From positions 1 to 64,000 of the forward strand of contig JAYUCJ010000152.1 of NCBI GenBank assembly GCA_043740415.1: DNA of 64,000 nucleotides, read 5' to 3'. The stretch is from Aalborgiella sp043740415 (GTDB lineage: Bacteria > Pseudomonadota > Gammaproteobacteria > Burkholderiales > Burkholderiaceae_C). Both the position numbers and the translations under genes were made by a program. Below, piece by piece: positions 18,434 through 26,476 of this stretch; positions within the stretch are counted from its first letter, which is position 1, and each line of letters starts with the position of its first letter. The notes beneath the pieces were generated by a model. It was given only the letters and a program-made list of their open reading frames with translations, searched no databases and was not told where the DNA came from.

Positions 18434-18829
18434 TCACCCTATCAGCACCATTCCCGCCAACTTGGCAGCCGCTTTGTCAAATGTCATCGTGCGATGACAA
18501 CCTGCATGAGCGCATAAACGCTCGATCAAACAATCTGAAAAATCTGCCTTGCTGTCGGCATACATACGTACTGCGCTAGCGACAACTGCTACGCGGTCAA
18601 GCTTGATACTATCTAGTGACATCAAGGTTTGCATCACCTCTACAAATTGCTGACGAGTGACGCCATACACCGATTCAAACACCCAGTTCAACTCAGCGAC
18701 AGTCGCCAAAGTCACATAGCCAGGTGACGATTCATCCAAGCTATCAATGAGCGAATTAGACAGTGCGGACTGCTTGTCGTCGTCTTGCGTGATGTAGCGT
18801 ACAAGGACGTTGGTGTCTAGACCGATCAT
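18434..18829 (-). CDS. VapC-type PIN-domain toxin
   Basis: A 131-residue PIN-domain ribonuclease. It opens with G-L-D-T-N-V-L-V-R-Y, holding the first metal-binding Asp, has A-E-L-N-W-V-F near residue 45 and the acidic D-F-S-D-C-L-I around residue 97, all expected for the Mg-binding active site. Its ATG overlaps the antitoxin stop by 4 bp, so toxin follows antitoxin on one mRNA. Members cut tRNA or rRNA; the target is not readable. Confidence 0.9.
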   Translation of the reverse strand: MIGLDTNVLVRYITQDDDKQSALSNSLIDSLDESSPGYVTLATVAELNWVFESVYGVTRQQFVEVMQTLMSLDSIKLDRVAVVASAVRMYADSKADFSDCLIERLCAHAGCHRTMTFDKAAAKLAGMVLIG

Positions 18830-19098
18830 TTGGCAGTGCCAGTACCTAAACCTAATCCAGCAGCTGCGCCGCGCTTGGCGATTGCGGCATTCATCTCCTC
18901 TATGGATACAGGCTTTGTGGGTTTAGCAATCATGCCTTTGAGTGCGGTAACTGGTAATTTTTGCTCGGTTTTAAACGTAAATCCCCCCGTAGGTGAGACT
19001 TCAAACGCAATCCGATCACCCGCGCCCAGCTTGAGTGCGAACCGAATTTCTGCTGGAATGGTGATTTGACCTTTGGATGTGATGGTTGCGGTGATCAT
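18826..19098 (-). CDS. AbrB/MazE-fold antitoxin
   Basis: A 90-residue protein whose first ~45 residues form a swapped-hairpin AbrB domain: I-T-S-K-G-Q-I-T-I-P-A-E-I-R followed by L-G-A-G-D-R-I-A-F-E. The Ala/Gly-rich tail would bind the toxin. It precedes the VapC-type gene with a 4-bp overlap. An inverted repeat just upstream (19125-19142) is a likely site for autorepression. Confidence 0.9.
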   Translation of the reverse strand: MITATITSKGQITIPAEIRFALKLGAGDRIAFEVSPTGGFTFKTEQKLPVTALKGMIAKPTKPVSIEEMNAAIAKRGAAAGLGLGTGTAK

Positions 19099-19124
19099 GG
19101 CGAGACTCCTATTTGCTGCATTTT

Positions 19125-19142
19125 CCTTACTTTAATGTAAGG
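19125..19142 (-). promoter_or_regulatory. inverted repeat, probable antitoxin operator
   Basis: CCTTAC and GTAAGG, perfect 6-bp arms around a 6-bp centre, lie 27-44 nt upstream of the AbrB-type antitoxin start. The position and symmetry suit autorepression by the toxin-antitoxin complex. Inferred from layout only. Confidence 0.55.
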
Positions 19143-19153
19143 CAAAACAATTG

Positions 19154-19561
19154 TCAAGCCGCCGCAATCCGCGCCGCCACATACCGAAACTCCTGCGTCT
19201 GCCCGCCATAGCCATAGGCATCGGCCCGCACGTCGTGCACAAAAATGTAGCTTTCTTGGTGCAAATTGGGCAGCAACTGCGCCATGACCTCAAAGCAAGC
19301 CGCCACGTAGGCGGCTTTTTCGTCTTTGGTATTTGTGCTGTCTGTGACCTTGATGTCAAAGTAAAAGCTGTTTTTGCCCTGCTCGGCCAGCGTCTGGCCA
19401 GCCACCACCCATTGCTCGGGCGGCACATAGCTCACGGTGATCGCCGTCACATCGCGTGCTTTGCGCAAAATGCTCGTGGTTAAGTCCAGCAAAGCGTTGG
19501 CGACCTGTTGTGTCATCTGTGCGCTGGCGGGTTGACTGATTTTGACGTTGAGGATGGGCAT
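19154..19561 (-). CDS. tautomerase-family protein
   Basis: A 135-residue protein starting M-P-I-L-N-V-K-I-S. The Pro after the initiator Met is the catalytic base of the tautomerase superfamily, and the start at 19561 (GGAGAA upstream) exposes it. The length is that of two fused 4-OT-like units, as in the longer tautomerase subgroups. The second unit lacks an obvious internal Pro. The substrate is unknown. The gene diverges from a LysR regulator across a 27-bp perfect palindrome. Confidence 0.75.
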   Translation of the reverse strand: MPILNVKISQPASAQMTQQVANALLDLTTSILRKARDVTAITVSYVPPEQWVVAGQTLAEQGKNSFYFDIKVTDSTNTKDEKAAYVAACFEVMAQLLPNLHQESYIFVHDVRADAYGYGGQTQEFRYVAARIAAA

Positions 19562-19646
19562 ATAGTTTCTCCAAAAATTGAACAAGCTGTTGATGGTATG
19601 AACTATATTGATTTAGCTAATTTCTTGAAACTGCTAATATTTCAAA

Positions 19647-19673
19647 TTTGTTTTGCAAAATTTGCAAAACAAA
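19647..19673. promoter_or_regulatory. 27-bp perfect palindrome, likely LysR operator
   Basis: Arms TTTGTTTTGCAAA and TTTGCAAAACAAA are exact reverse complements around a single A. The site lies 15-41 nt before the LysR ATG, in the gap between it and the divergent tautomerase gene, where LysR regulators usually bind their own and their target promoter. Confidence 0.7.
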
Positions 19674-19687
19674 GCATAATTTGAGAC

Positions 19688-20590
19688 ATGCAAAACTTGA
19701 ATCACTTGCGGCTGGATGACCTGCTTTTGTTCAACCGCGTGGCTGAATTGGGCACGCTGTCGGCAGCGGCGCGGGAGCGCGACATCCCCGTCAGTCAGGT
19801 CACCCGCACCTTGAACCGCATTGAAACCGACTGCGGAGCGCGCCTGCTGCACCGTACTACCCATGGACTAAGCCTGACCGATGAAGGTGACACGTTTTTG
19901 GCCTACTGCCGACAGATGCAAGACCAGATGGCCGAGTTGTCCAGCGAACTGAGCGGCAAAATCAGCGGCCCCAGTGGCTGGGTGCGTATCAGCGTGAGCG
20001 CCTTGATCGCCCAAGCGGTGATCGCTCCCAGCCTGATGGGTTTGTACGCCAGCTACCCAGATTTGCGTATCGACATCAATGCCGACGACCGCATGGCCGA
20101 CATGGCGCGCGACGGCATCGACATCGCCATCCGTTCGGGTGAACTGGGCAGCGACACCATGGTGGCCAAGCAACTTGGCGAAATACAACGTGGTCTTTAC
20201 GCTGCGCCTTCGTACCTAGCCAATGCAGGTATGCCTCAGCACTTAGATGAGCTACACAAACACCACTTGATTGGCAACAGCGCCATCCCCGCTGGAAGCC
20301 GTTGGCCTGTGAAATTGACCAGCAAACTCGCATCCCACCAAAGCCAAACCATCACCGACAATTCGGCCTTGGTATTGTCCTTAACACTGGGTGGCCTGGG
20401 CATCGCACAACTGATCGACCTGACGGCACGCCCGCTGGTTGCGAGCGGTCAGCTCATCCCCGTTCTCGCCGGTCATTTTGTAAAACCCAGTATCCCCATC
20501 TACGCCGTCATGCTGCAAGAACGCCACCGGCTGCCCAAAATTCGGGCATGCATTGACTACTGGGCTGGGTGGATTGGAAAAATGCGGTAA
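19688..20590 (+). CDS. LysR-family transcriptional regulator
   Basis: A 300-residue regulator. The N-terminal winged helix (residues ~8-66) reads L-L-L-F-N-R-V-A-E-L-G-T-L-S-A-A-A, then V-T-R-T-L-N-R-I-E, then G-L-S-L-T-D-E-G. The rest is a periplasmic-binding-like effector domain with D-I-A-I-R-S-G. It diverges from the tautomerase gene, the usual layout for a LysR regulator and its target, with a perfect palindrome between them. Confidence 0.92.
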   Translation: MQNLNHLRLDDLLLFNRVAELGTLSAAARERDIPVSQVTRTLNRIETDCGARLLHRTTHGLSLTDEGDTFLAYCRQMQDQMAELSSELSGKISGPSGWVRISVSALIAQAVIAPSLMGLYASYPDLRIDINADDRMADMARDGIDIAIRSGELGSDTMVAKQLGEIQRGLYAAPSYLANAGMPQHLDELHKHHLIGNSAIPAGSRWPVKLTSKLASHQSQTITDNSALVLSLTLGGLGIAQLIDLTARPLVASGQLIPVLAGHFVKPSIPIYAVMLQERHRLPKIRACIDYWAGWIGKMR

Positions 20591-20602
20591 ACGCTCAATC
20601 CA

Positions 20603-22045
20603 TCAAGCTTGAAAGTCTTGCCGCCGCAATTGCTGCAAGGTTTTATCCAACCAGCTGAGCATGGCGGGGTGCTGGCTGGTGGCGATATTCATGCGCATCC
20701 AGGTGCTTGGCGTTTGCTGCGGCGAAAAGAGCGCGCCCGGTGCCAGCAGGTAACCGGCCTCCAACGCAAGTGCGGCAAGCATGATGGTGTCCACGCCGGT
20801 GTCAAACCAGCCCAGAAAACCAGCTTGTGGTCGGCAATATGGTTTCAAACCCAGTGACTCCAAGCGTTTGAATGCAGGTTCGCGCAGCTCATCCAACGCG
20901 GCTTGTACGCGCAGGCAATGTTTGCGGTAGCTGCCTTCGGTGAGGGCGCGGTGCACGATGCGCTCATTGATTTCGGGGGTTGCGAGTGAGGTGAGCAGTT
21001 TTTGATTGCCCAGCGATTCGGCAATATCCGCCGTTGCCACCAAAAAGCCAACCCGGATATTCGGCACCAGCATCTTGGAAAAACTGCCCAGATAAATCAC
21101 CCGCTTCAGCTGATCCAGACTACTCAGACGGGCGGCCTGCACGCCGCTGGGCAAAAAGTCGGCATAGATGTCGTCTTCAACAATGATCATGTCATGCGCT
21201 TCGGCGATGCGCAAAATCTGATAGGCCGCCGCGCCGCTGAGCAGGGTGCCGGTCGGGTTGTGCAAGACCGAGTTGATGATCAACATTTTGGGCTTGCAAC
21301 TGGCCGCGAGCTCGGCCAAAGCCTGCACATCGGGCCCCTGCGGTGTGTAGGGCATGCTGACCAGATTCACCCCCATCATCGCCAGCGTCCCCAGCTGGGC
21401 CGACCAGGCCGGGTTGCCCACGATCACGGTGTCGCCGGGTCGTAAGAACTGGCGCACGATGAGGTCGATGGCCTGCGTCCCACCGGAGGTGGTGAGGATT
21501 TGTGCCGGCGACGCGGCTATTTCAATCTCGGCAAGTTTGCGTGCGATTTGCTCCCGCAAGGGTGCGTAGCCTTGCGCCAGGGCGGCATGGGCGAGCTGCA
21601 TGCTGGGCATGGCGGCGACCGAGCGCAGGCCGACCTTGATCAAATCGCCCCCGCACAGCGCCGGCGGCAGATAGCCAAAGCCGGGCGACATCTCGGCCGG
21701 TATGCCGCTTTGCATATTGCGGATCAACCAGCCCATATCGATGGTTTGCGGGCGCGCAGGTGCCGCCTTTTGCCGCTTCACCGGTGTGGCCGTGGGTTCG
21801 CGCACAAAAAAACCCGAGCCGCGCCGCGCCTGCAAATGCCCGCGCGCCACCAGCCGCTCGTAGGCCTCCACCACCGTGAAGCGCGACACGCTGCGGTCGG
21901 TGGCCAATTGCCGCACCGAGGGCATGCGCATCCCTGGTCGAAACACCTGCTCCTGGATGCGGTGTTCAGCCCAGGCGACCAGCTGGTCGACCAAGGTCAT
22001 CTGTCCACCCAGGGCAACACCGGAGCCAAGTAAAGTCTGCGTCAT
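20603..22045 (-). CDS. MocR-type regulator (GntR-aminotransferase fusion)
   Basis: A 480-residue fusion. Residues ~15-85 form a GntR winged helix (M-R-M-P-S-V-R-Q-L-A, then S-R-F-T-V-V-E-A-Y-E-R-L). The rest is a fold-type I PLP aminotransferase domain with the cofactor Lys in L-G-S-F-S-K-M-L-V-P and N-S-V-L-H-N-P-T-G-T. MocR proteins bind PLP and regulate vitamin B6 or amino-acid genes. It ends 13 bp from the convergent LysR gene and diverges from a DUF2917 gene. Confidence 0.92.
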   Translation of the reverse strand: MTQTLLGSGVALGGQMTLVDQLVAWAEHRIQEQVFRPGMRMPSVRQLATDRSVSRFTVVEAYERLVARGHLQARRGSGFFVREPTATPVKRQKAAPARPQTIDMGWLIRNMQSGIPAEMSPGFGYLPPALCGGDLIKVGLRSVAAMPSMQLAHAALAQGYAPLREQIARKLAEIEIAASPAQILTTSGGTQAIDLIVRQFLRPGDTVIVGNPAWSAQLGTLAMMGVNLVSMPYTPQGPDVQALAELAASCKPKMLIINSVLHNPTGTLLSGAAAYQILRIAEAHDMIIVEDDIYADFLPSGVQAARLSSLDQLKRVIYLGSFSKMLVPNIRVGFLVATADIAESLGNQKLLTSLATPEINERIVHRALTEGSYRKHCLRVQAALDELREPAFKRLESLGLKPYCRPQAGFLGWFDTGVDTIMLAALALEAGYLLAPGALFSPQQTPSTWMRMNIATSQHPAMLSWLDKTLQQLRRQDFQA

Positions 22046-22071
22046 AGATTAAATTGTATTGGTCAAACAAC

Positions 22072-22104
22072 AGGCCAGTTGATCCAACTATCTGGACAAC
22101 TGTA
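22072..22104. promoter_or_regulatory. possible MocR operator
   Basis: The 149-bp divergent gap between the MocR gene and the DUF2917 gene contains AGTTGATCCAACT (5-bp arms AGTTG/CAACT) and a following ACAACTGT. Repeated CAACT units in either orientation are typical of MocR sites. Weak, layout-based call. Confidence 0.3.
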
Positions 22105-22194
22105 CCGGAACTGTCATGGCTTATAGCTTACATTGTTTAGGCTGGCATGGCAATGGCGCTGTGCCAGGTCCCCGACGTCAACAAGGAGGCTACG

Positions 22195-22527
22195 ATGTAC
22201 CAGATTGAGCATTTTGAATTGAACTCAGCGCGCGCTATCGCGTTTCAGCTGAAGACAGACTGCATCATTCGGGTGACAACGGGGCGTCTGTGGTTGACCA
22301 TGCAAGGTCGGCTCACCGATGTCTGGCTGCACGCTGGTGACGACTGGACCATGCCGTCGAACGGCAAGCTTTGGCTGAGCGCCGAACCGCTGGCTATGTT
22401 CCAAATCGCGCGACCCATCGCTGTGCCAAGGCGGCTCAGCCTGCTCAAGCCGCCGCCCGCGTCAGCCGATCCCGCACGCCATCCCAAACCACATCTTCAG
22501 GCGGCGTTTCTACCCAAATTAACTTGA
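22195..22527 (+). CDS. DUF2917 domain protein
   Basis: A 110-residue protein with the DUF2917 core: I-I-R-V-T-T-G-R-L-W-L-T-M-Q-G followed by D-V-W-L-H-A-G-D-D-W. The start at 22195 is fixed by AAGGAGG 7 nt upstream. Function unknown; often next to regulators. Its last 83 bp overlap the 3' end of tsaC on the other strand, and the tail encoded there is Pro-rich and not part of the domain. Confidence 0.75.
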   Translation: MYQIEHFELNSARAIAFQLKTDCIIRVTTGRLWLTMQGRLTDVWLHAGDDWTMPSNGKLWLSAEPLAMFQIARPIAVPRRLSLLKPPPASADPARHPKPHLQAAFLPKLT

Positions 22528-23545
22528 TATCCGGTTGATCCAACTCGCGCAGAATGGCGAAGAGCTGCTGTGCGGCTAGGCCTGCATCTTCGGGCATGCG
22601 GCGAAAAATTAGGGTGGTGGAGGCGCTGTGCATTTGCTGGCGCGAGTAGACGGCGATGTTTTTAGCGTCGGCATCCAAAATATCCAGCGCGGTTTGCAGG
22701 GCTTTGGCGTCCATCAGGCGGAGCTTGGCTTTGGGGGCGTAGTGGGATTCCAGCATGCCCGACGCTCTGGGAGCGTCTCCCAACGTAGCGCGTGGCGCTT
22801 CTGCCAATACATCTCGGGGGGCGTCTTCCAACAGCTCGCTTGGGGTAACTTCAACGGGTATTAAATCAGCATCTAGTCGGCGTATTGATTGCCTAGACTG
22901 CTCATTATTTAATAGCAAATTTTGGCCACAAGCGTATTCAATTTGAATGGCCGTCAGCACCCCTGGACGCAACAATACGGGCACGCCACGGCTGCAGTCA
23001 ACTATTGTGGACTCGATACCAACGCTGCAAGCTCCGCCGTTCAGAATCAATAGTTCATCCCCGAACTCGCCTTGGACGTGCTGCGCAGTGGTTGGGCTGA
23101 CGCGGCCAAACTGATTCGCGCTGGGGGCGGCTAGGCCGTGGATGCCGCGTGTGGCGCAGTATTTGAGCAGCGCCAGTGCGACGGGATGCGACGGACAGCG
23201 CAGACCGACGGAGTTTTGCCCACCGGCGGCGGCGGCGGCCACTTCAGGGCGGCGCGGCAAAATCAATGTGAGCGGGCCGGGCCAGAAGGCGTCCATCAGC
23301 TTTTGGGCGAAAGCGGGAATGTCAGCCGCAAAACGGCTGGCACTGGCGGCATCAGCCACGTGGACGATGAGTGGGTGCTCACTGGGGCGGCCTTTGGCGG
23401 TGAAAATTTTGGCGACGGCGGCTTCGTTGGCGGCGTCTGCCGCTAGGCCGTAGACGGTTTCAGTGGGCAAACCGACCAAGCCGCCTGCGGCGATGACGTC
23501 TGCCGCTTGGTCTATGGATGCGGAATTTGAACCATCAATAATCAT
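22445..23545 (-). CDS. threonylcarbamoyl-AMP synthase, Sua5 type
   Basis: Makes threonylcarbamoyl-AMP from Thr, bicarbonate and ATP for tRNA t6A37. Residues ~1-205 form the YrdC/TsaC domain (G-L-V-G-L-P-T-E-T-V-Y-G-L, K-G-R-P, S-A-N, and G-I-E-S-T-I-V-D). After a linker comes the C-terminal Sua5 domain beginning S-H-Y-A-P. The linker holds an in-frame dispersed repeat and three near-repeats of an 8-residue L-x-D/E-A-P-R unit. It follows purK and purE in the same direction, as is usual in Burkholderiales. Confidence 0.92.
   Translation of the reverse strand: MIIDGSNSASIDQAADVIAAGGLVGLPTETVYGLAADAANEAAVAKIFTAKGRPSEHPLIVHVADAASASRFAADIPAFAQKLMDAFWPGPLTLILPRRPEVAAAAAGGQNSVGLRCPSHPVALALLKYCATRGIHGLAAPSANQFGRVSPTTAQHVQGEFGDELLILNGGACSVGIESTIVDCSRGVPVLLRPGVLTAIQIEYACGQNLLLNNEQSRQSIRRLDADLIPVEVTPSELLEDAPRDVLAEAPRATLGDAPRASGMLESHYAPKAKLRLMDAKALQTALDILDADAKNIAVYSRQQMHSASTTLIFRRMPEDAGLAAQQLFAILRELDQPDIKLIWVETPPEDVVWDGVRDRLTRAAA
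22757..22834 (-). repeat. tandem 24-bp coding repeat in tsaC linker
   Basis: Three 8-residue units (L-E-D-A-P-R-D-V, L-A-E-A-P-R-A-T, L-G-D-A-P-R-A-S) lie just before the Sua5 domain. They lengthen the interdomain linker. Confidence 0.7.
22875..22916 (-). repeat. dispersed two-hairpin repeat, copy 7, inside tsaC
   Basis: A diverged copy (GGCGTATTGATTGCC, then GCTCATTATTTAATAGC) in the linker of the Sua5-type gene. It is read in a different frame from the UDG/glmU copies, giving L-L-L-N-N-E-Q-S-R-Q-S-I-R-R. Confidence 0.8.
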
Positions 23546-23553
23546 TGAGAACA

Positions 23554-23595
23554 CTTCGACAAGCTCAGTGCGAACGGAGAATGAAGCGCGAACGG
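23554..23595. repeat. partial copies of the TTCGACAGGCTCAGG repeat
   Basis: A half arm CTTCGACAAGCTCAGTGCGAACGG followed 10 bp later by a shorter GCGCGAACGG, in the gap between purK and tsaC. The opposing arm is missing. Confidence 0.75.
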
Positions 23596-23616
23596 TGTCT
23601 TTGTCATATCAAAAGA

Positions 23617-24807
23617 TCAATACTTTGCAATTCCGAGTATTTGCGCAGCCTGCGCCGTCGTCGTTTTCACAGCGTCAACCGTCGCGCCAGTCAGCGTCAA
23701 ATGCCCCATCTTGCGGCCTTTTTTGGCTTCTTTTTTGCCGTACAGGTGCAAATGCGCGCCTGGCAAGGCCAACACCTGCGCCCAGGCTGGGGTTTGAGAT
23801 TCGGTTGAACCGTTTTGAAACCACAAATCGCCCAGTAAATTGAGCATGATCGCTGGGCTGTGTTGGCGTGGCTGGGTCAGCGGCAGGCCGCACAGGGTGC
23901 GCACTTGCAGCTCGAATTGCGAGACATCGCAGGCGTCCAAGGTGTAATGACCGCTGTTGTGCGGACGCGGCGCGATTTCGTTGACCACCAGTGAATCGTC
24001 ATGCAGCAAGAACAGCTCAACACACAGCACACCCACGTATTGCAGCTCATTTGCTACAGATATTGCAGCAGCTGTGGCACGTTTTACGCCGGCTACCGAT
24101 AAATTATCCTCATAAACAGAGGTTGTCGCCAAAATACCATCGACATGTACATTCAGCTGCGGCGGGAAGTGGACAACCTGCCCATCTGCGCCGCGCGCCA
24201 AGATGACGGAATACTCCGCTTTGAGCGGCAGCATCTTTTCTAAAACGCAGGTGACGCCACCTAATTCTGCAAATGCATCGGCTAATTCCGCTTGCGTTTT
24301 GACGCGGATTTGGCCTTTGCCGTCGTAACCCATGCGGGCGGTTTTGAGGATGCCGGGGAGCAAATCGGCTGAGACATCTGCAATTTGGGCGGCTGTTTCA
24401 ATCACCGCATAGGGCGCAACGGTGATGGCATCAGCCCCACCTTTTGCAGCACAGGCGACGAAATGCGCTTTCTCGGCCACGCGGTCTTGCGCAATGGCGA
24501 CGGACGCGGCACTGGGCGACACCGGGCATGTGAGCGACAAGGCTTGCAAGGCGCTGGCGGGCACGTTTTCAAATTCGGTGGTGATGGCCGCGCAGCGGCT
24601 GGACAGCTCGGCCAAGCCGGCGGGGTCTAAATACGCGGTTTGGATGTGGTCGTGGCTGACCAAGCCAGCGGGGCTGGAATCATCCGGGTCCAATACCACC
24701 GTGTTGTAACCCATGCTTTGCGCAGCGTGGATGAACATGCGCCCAAGCTGACCGCCACCTAAAACGCCCAAGCTGGCATCTGGCAAAATCGGATTCAACA
24801 CAATCAT
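23617..24807 (-). CDS. purK: N5-carboxyaminoimidazole ribonucleotide synthase
   Basis: ATP-grasp enzyme converting AIR and bicarbonate to N5-CAIR in purine synthesis. The 396-residue protein has the nucleotide loop L-G-V-L-G-G-G-Q-L-G-R-M near the start, K-T-A-R-M-G-Y-D-G-K-G-Q at ~160, and the metal/phosphate region N-E-I-A-P-R-P-H-N-S-G-H-Y-T at ~270. Its ATG overlaps the purE stop by 4 bp. Confidence 0.96.
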   Translation of the reverse strand: MIVLNPILPDASLGVLGGGQLGRMFIHAAQSMGYNTVVLDPDDSSPAGLVSHDHIQTAYLDPAGLAELSSRCAAITTEFENVPASALQALSLTCPVSPSAASVAIAQDRVAEKAHFVACAAKGGADAITVAPYAVIETAAQIADVSADLLPGILKTARMGYDGKGQIRVKTQAELADAFAELGGVTCVLEKMLPLKAEYSVILARGADGQVVHFPPQLNVHVDGILATTSVYEDNLSVAGVKRATAAAISVANELQYVGVLCVELFLLHDDSLVVNEIAPRPHNSGHYTLDACDVSQFELQVRTLCGLPLTQPRQHSPAIMLNLLGDLWFQNGSTESQTPAWAQVLALPGAHLHLYGKKEAKKGRKMGHLTLTGATVDAVKTTTAQAAQILGIAKY

Positions 24808-25346
24808 CCCGCGGCTTGAGGAACTGGCGGCACAACCATACCACGCGCCGTTTCGGTCTGTTTGGCGCGGAAAGCGTCGAGTTTGACGCGCAGAGCCATG
24901 TCGTTGTTCGCCAACATCGCCACAGCAAACAAAGCCGCATTCGCTGCCCCCGCTGCGCCAATGGCAAAAGCCGCTACCGGTATGCCCTTGGGCATTTGCA
25001 CAATGCTGTGCAGTGAATCAACGCCCTGCAAATGGTTGCTCGCCACCGGCACGCCCAGCACCGGCACGCTGGTTTTGGCCGCCAACATGCCCGGCAAATG
25101 CGCCGCGCCGCCGGCTCCGGCGATGATGACCTGCACCCCGCGCCCGCTGGCCGTTTCGGCGTAGGCAAACATGTCGTCGGGCATGCGGTGCGCGGAAACG
25201 ACGCGTGCCTCGTGCGCGATGCCAAATTCCTCCAAAATCGCCACGGCGTGCTGCATGGTGGCCCAGTCTGAGCTGGAACCCATCAAAACGCCGACTTGGA
25301 CGGCGGGGCTCGAATCGTTATTTCTATCGTTTGTTGTGTTTTGCAT
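24804..25346 (-). CDS. purE: N5-carboxyaminoimidazole ribonucleotide mutase
   Basis: Rearranges N5-CAIR to CAIR, the step after PurK. The 180-residue protein has V-G-V-L-M-G-S-S-S-D-W near residue 20, V-S-A-H-R-M-P (catalytic His) and G-A-G-G-A-A-H-L-P-G. It is coupled to purK. In many Burkholderiales purC lies directly upstream; here purC is about 6 kb away, with cnoX and an accessory array in between. Confidence 0.96.
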   Translation of the reverse strand: MQNTTNDRNNDSSPAVQVGVLMGSSSDWATMQHAVAILEEFGIAHEARVVSAHRMPDDMFAYAETASGRGVQVIIAGAGGAAHLPGMLAAKTSVPVLGVPVASNHLQGVDSLHSIVQMPKGIPVAAFAIGAAGAANAALFAVAMLANNDMALRVKLDAFRAKQTETARGMVVPPVPQAAG

Positions 25347-25431
25347 AAGTATGAGTGCGTGGATAATGTCATTTTACGTTTTTAAACCCCAGTTTTTACA
25401 TTCCTCCATTCCTCCCCATGATTGATCTGCC

Positions 25432-26370
25432 ATGCTCGATATAACCCGCGCCACTTTTGAAACCGACATCGTCCAAGCGTCGATGACCACGCCCATTTTG
25501 GTCGATTTTTGGCACCCCAAGAGTGAACAATGCGCGGTCATCGTCCCGCTGTTGGAAAAGCTGGAAGCTGACTATGCGGGTCGCTTCATGTTGGCGAAAG
25601 TGGACGCCAGCCAAGAGCAAGAAATTGCGGGCGCATTTGGCGTGCAGAGCATTCCGACCTGCATTTTGATGATGGGCGGCAAGCCGGTGGATGGTTTTCA
25701 GGGTGCGCAGCCAGAGGACAAACTCAGAGAATTTTTGGACAAGCACCTGCCACCAGCTTTAGAGTCAGAACCCGAAGAGCCAGAAACCGCTGAATTTGCT
25801 GAAATAACCCCAGAAATGGCGCTGAACAAGCTGGTAGAAAAACTCAAAGCCGCCCCCGAAGACGAAACCGCCCGATTCGATTTGGTCAAGCTGCTGATGA
25901 TTTTAGGCCGCGACGACGACGCCAAAATCGCCTTCGCCCCCGTGATCGCCAAAACCAGTGTGGTGCGCAAATTTGACTCACTCAAACGTTGGATGGATGC
26001 TGTAGACACTATACATTTGATAGCACCTCAGGCAACAAATACGCCGGCTACAGTCGAAAATAAGGCATTAAATGACCATGCAGACCAACTGGAAGCCAAA
26101 ATCATCGCCAACAAACGCGATTTTGAAGCCCGTTTCGCCAAAACCCAGCTTTTGATGGCGCAACAGCGTTGGACAGAGGCGATGGACGAGCTGCTAGAAA
26201 TCTTGATGCGCGACAAAACCTGGAACGACGACCAAGCCCGCAAAACCTACATCGCCATTCTGGACATCATCGAACCCGCCCCCGTGAAAGTGGCAGATGG
26301 ACAGATTCCGCCTGTAGATGCGACGGTGGCGACGTATAGGCGGAGGTTGTCTAGTGTGGTTTTGAGTTAA
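25432..26370 (+). CDS. cnoX: thioredoxin-fold co-chaperone CnoX (YbbN)
   Basis: A 312-residue protein with a thioredoxin domain (~1-105) and a C-terminal TPR region. The usual C-x-x-C is replaced by S-E-Q-C in F-W-H-P-K-S-E-Q-C-A, as in CnoX, a holdase that hands clients to GroEL and DnaK under oxidative stress. The cis-Pro loop is S-I-P-T. An in-frame dispersed repeat (26009-26050) lies between TPR helices. It diverges from purE. Confidence 0.88.
   Translation: MLDITRATFETDIVQASMTTPILVDFWHPKSEQCAVIVPLLEKLEADYAGRFMLAKVDASQEQEIAGAFGVQSIPTCILMMGGKPVDGFQGAQPEDKLREFLDKHLPPALESEPEEPETAEFAEITPEMALNKLVEKLKAAPEDETARFDLVKLLMILGRDDDAKIAFAPVIAKTSVVRKFDSLKRWMDAVDTIHLIAPQATNTPATVENKALNDHADQLEAKIIANKRDFEARFAKTQLLMAQQRWTEAMDELLEILMRDKTWNDDQARKTYIAILDIIEPAPVKVADGQIPPVDATVATYRRRLSSVVLS
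26009..26050 (+). repeat. dispersed two-hairpin repeat, copy 8, inside cnoX
   Basis: Reads CTATACATTTGATAGC then GGCAACAAATACGCC. In frame in cnoX it encodes L-I-A-P-Q-A-T-N-T-P-A, the same frame used in thiL, glmU and UDG. Confidence 0.88.
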
Positions 26371-26476
26371 GCTGTGGGTAATGTTGCAATGTTTACCGTA
26401 TAAATTGAGTGATCTCGTACATACCCTATATTGACTGATTCACATATAAAGCCCAGATTCATTTAGAAAGATATCC

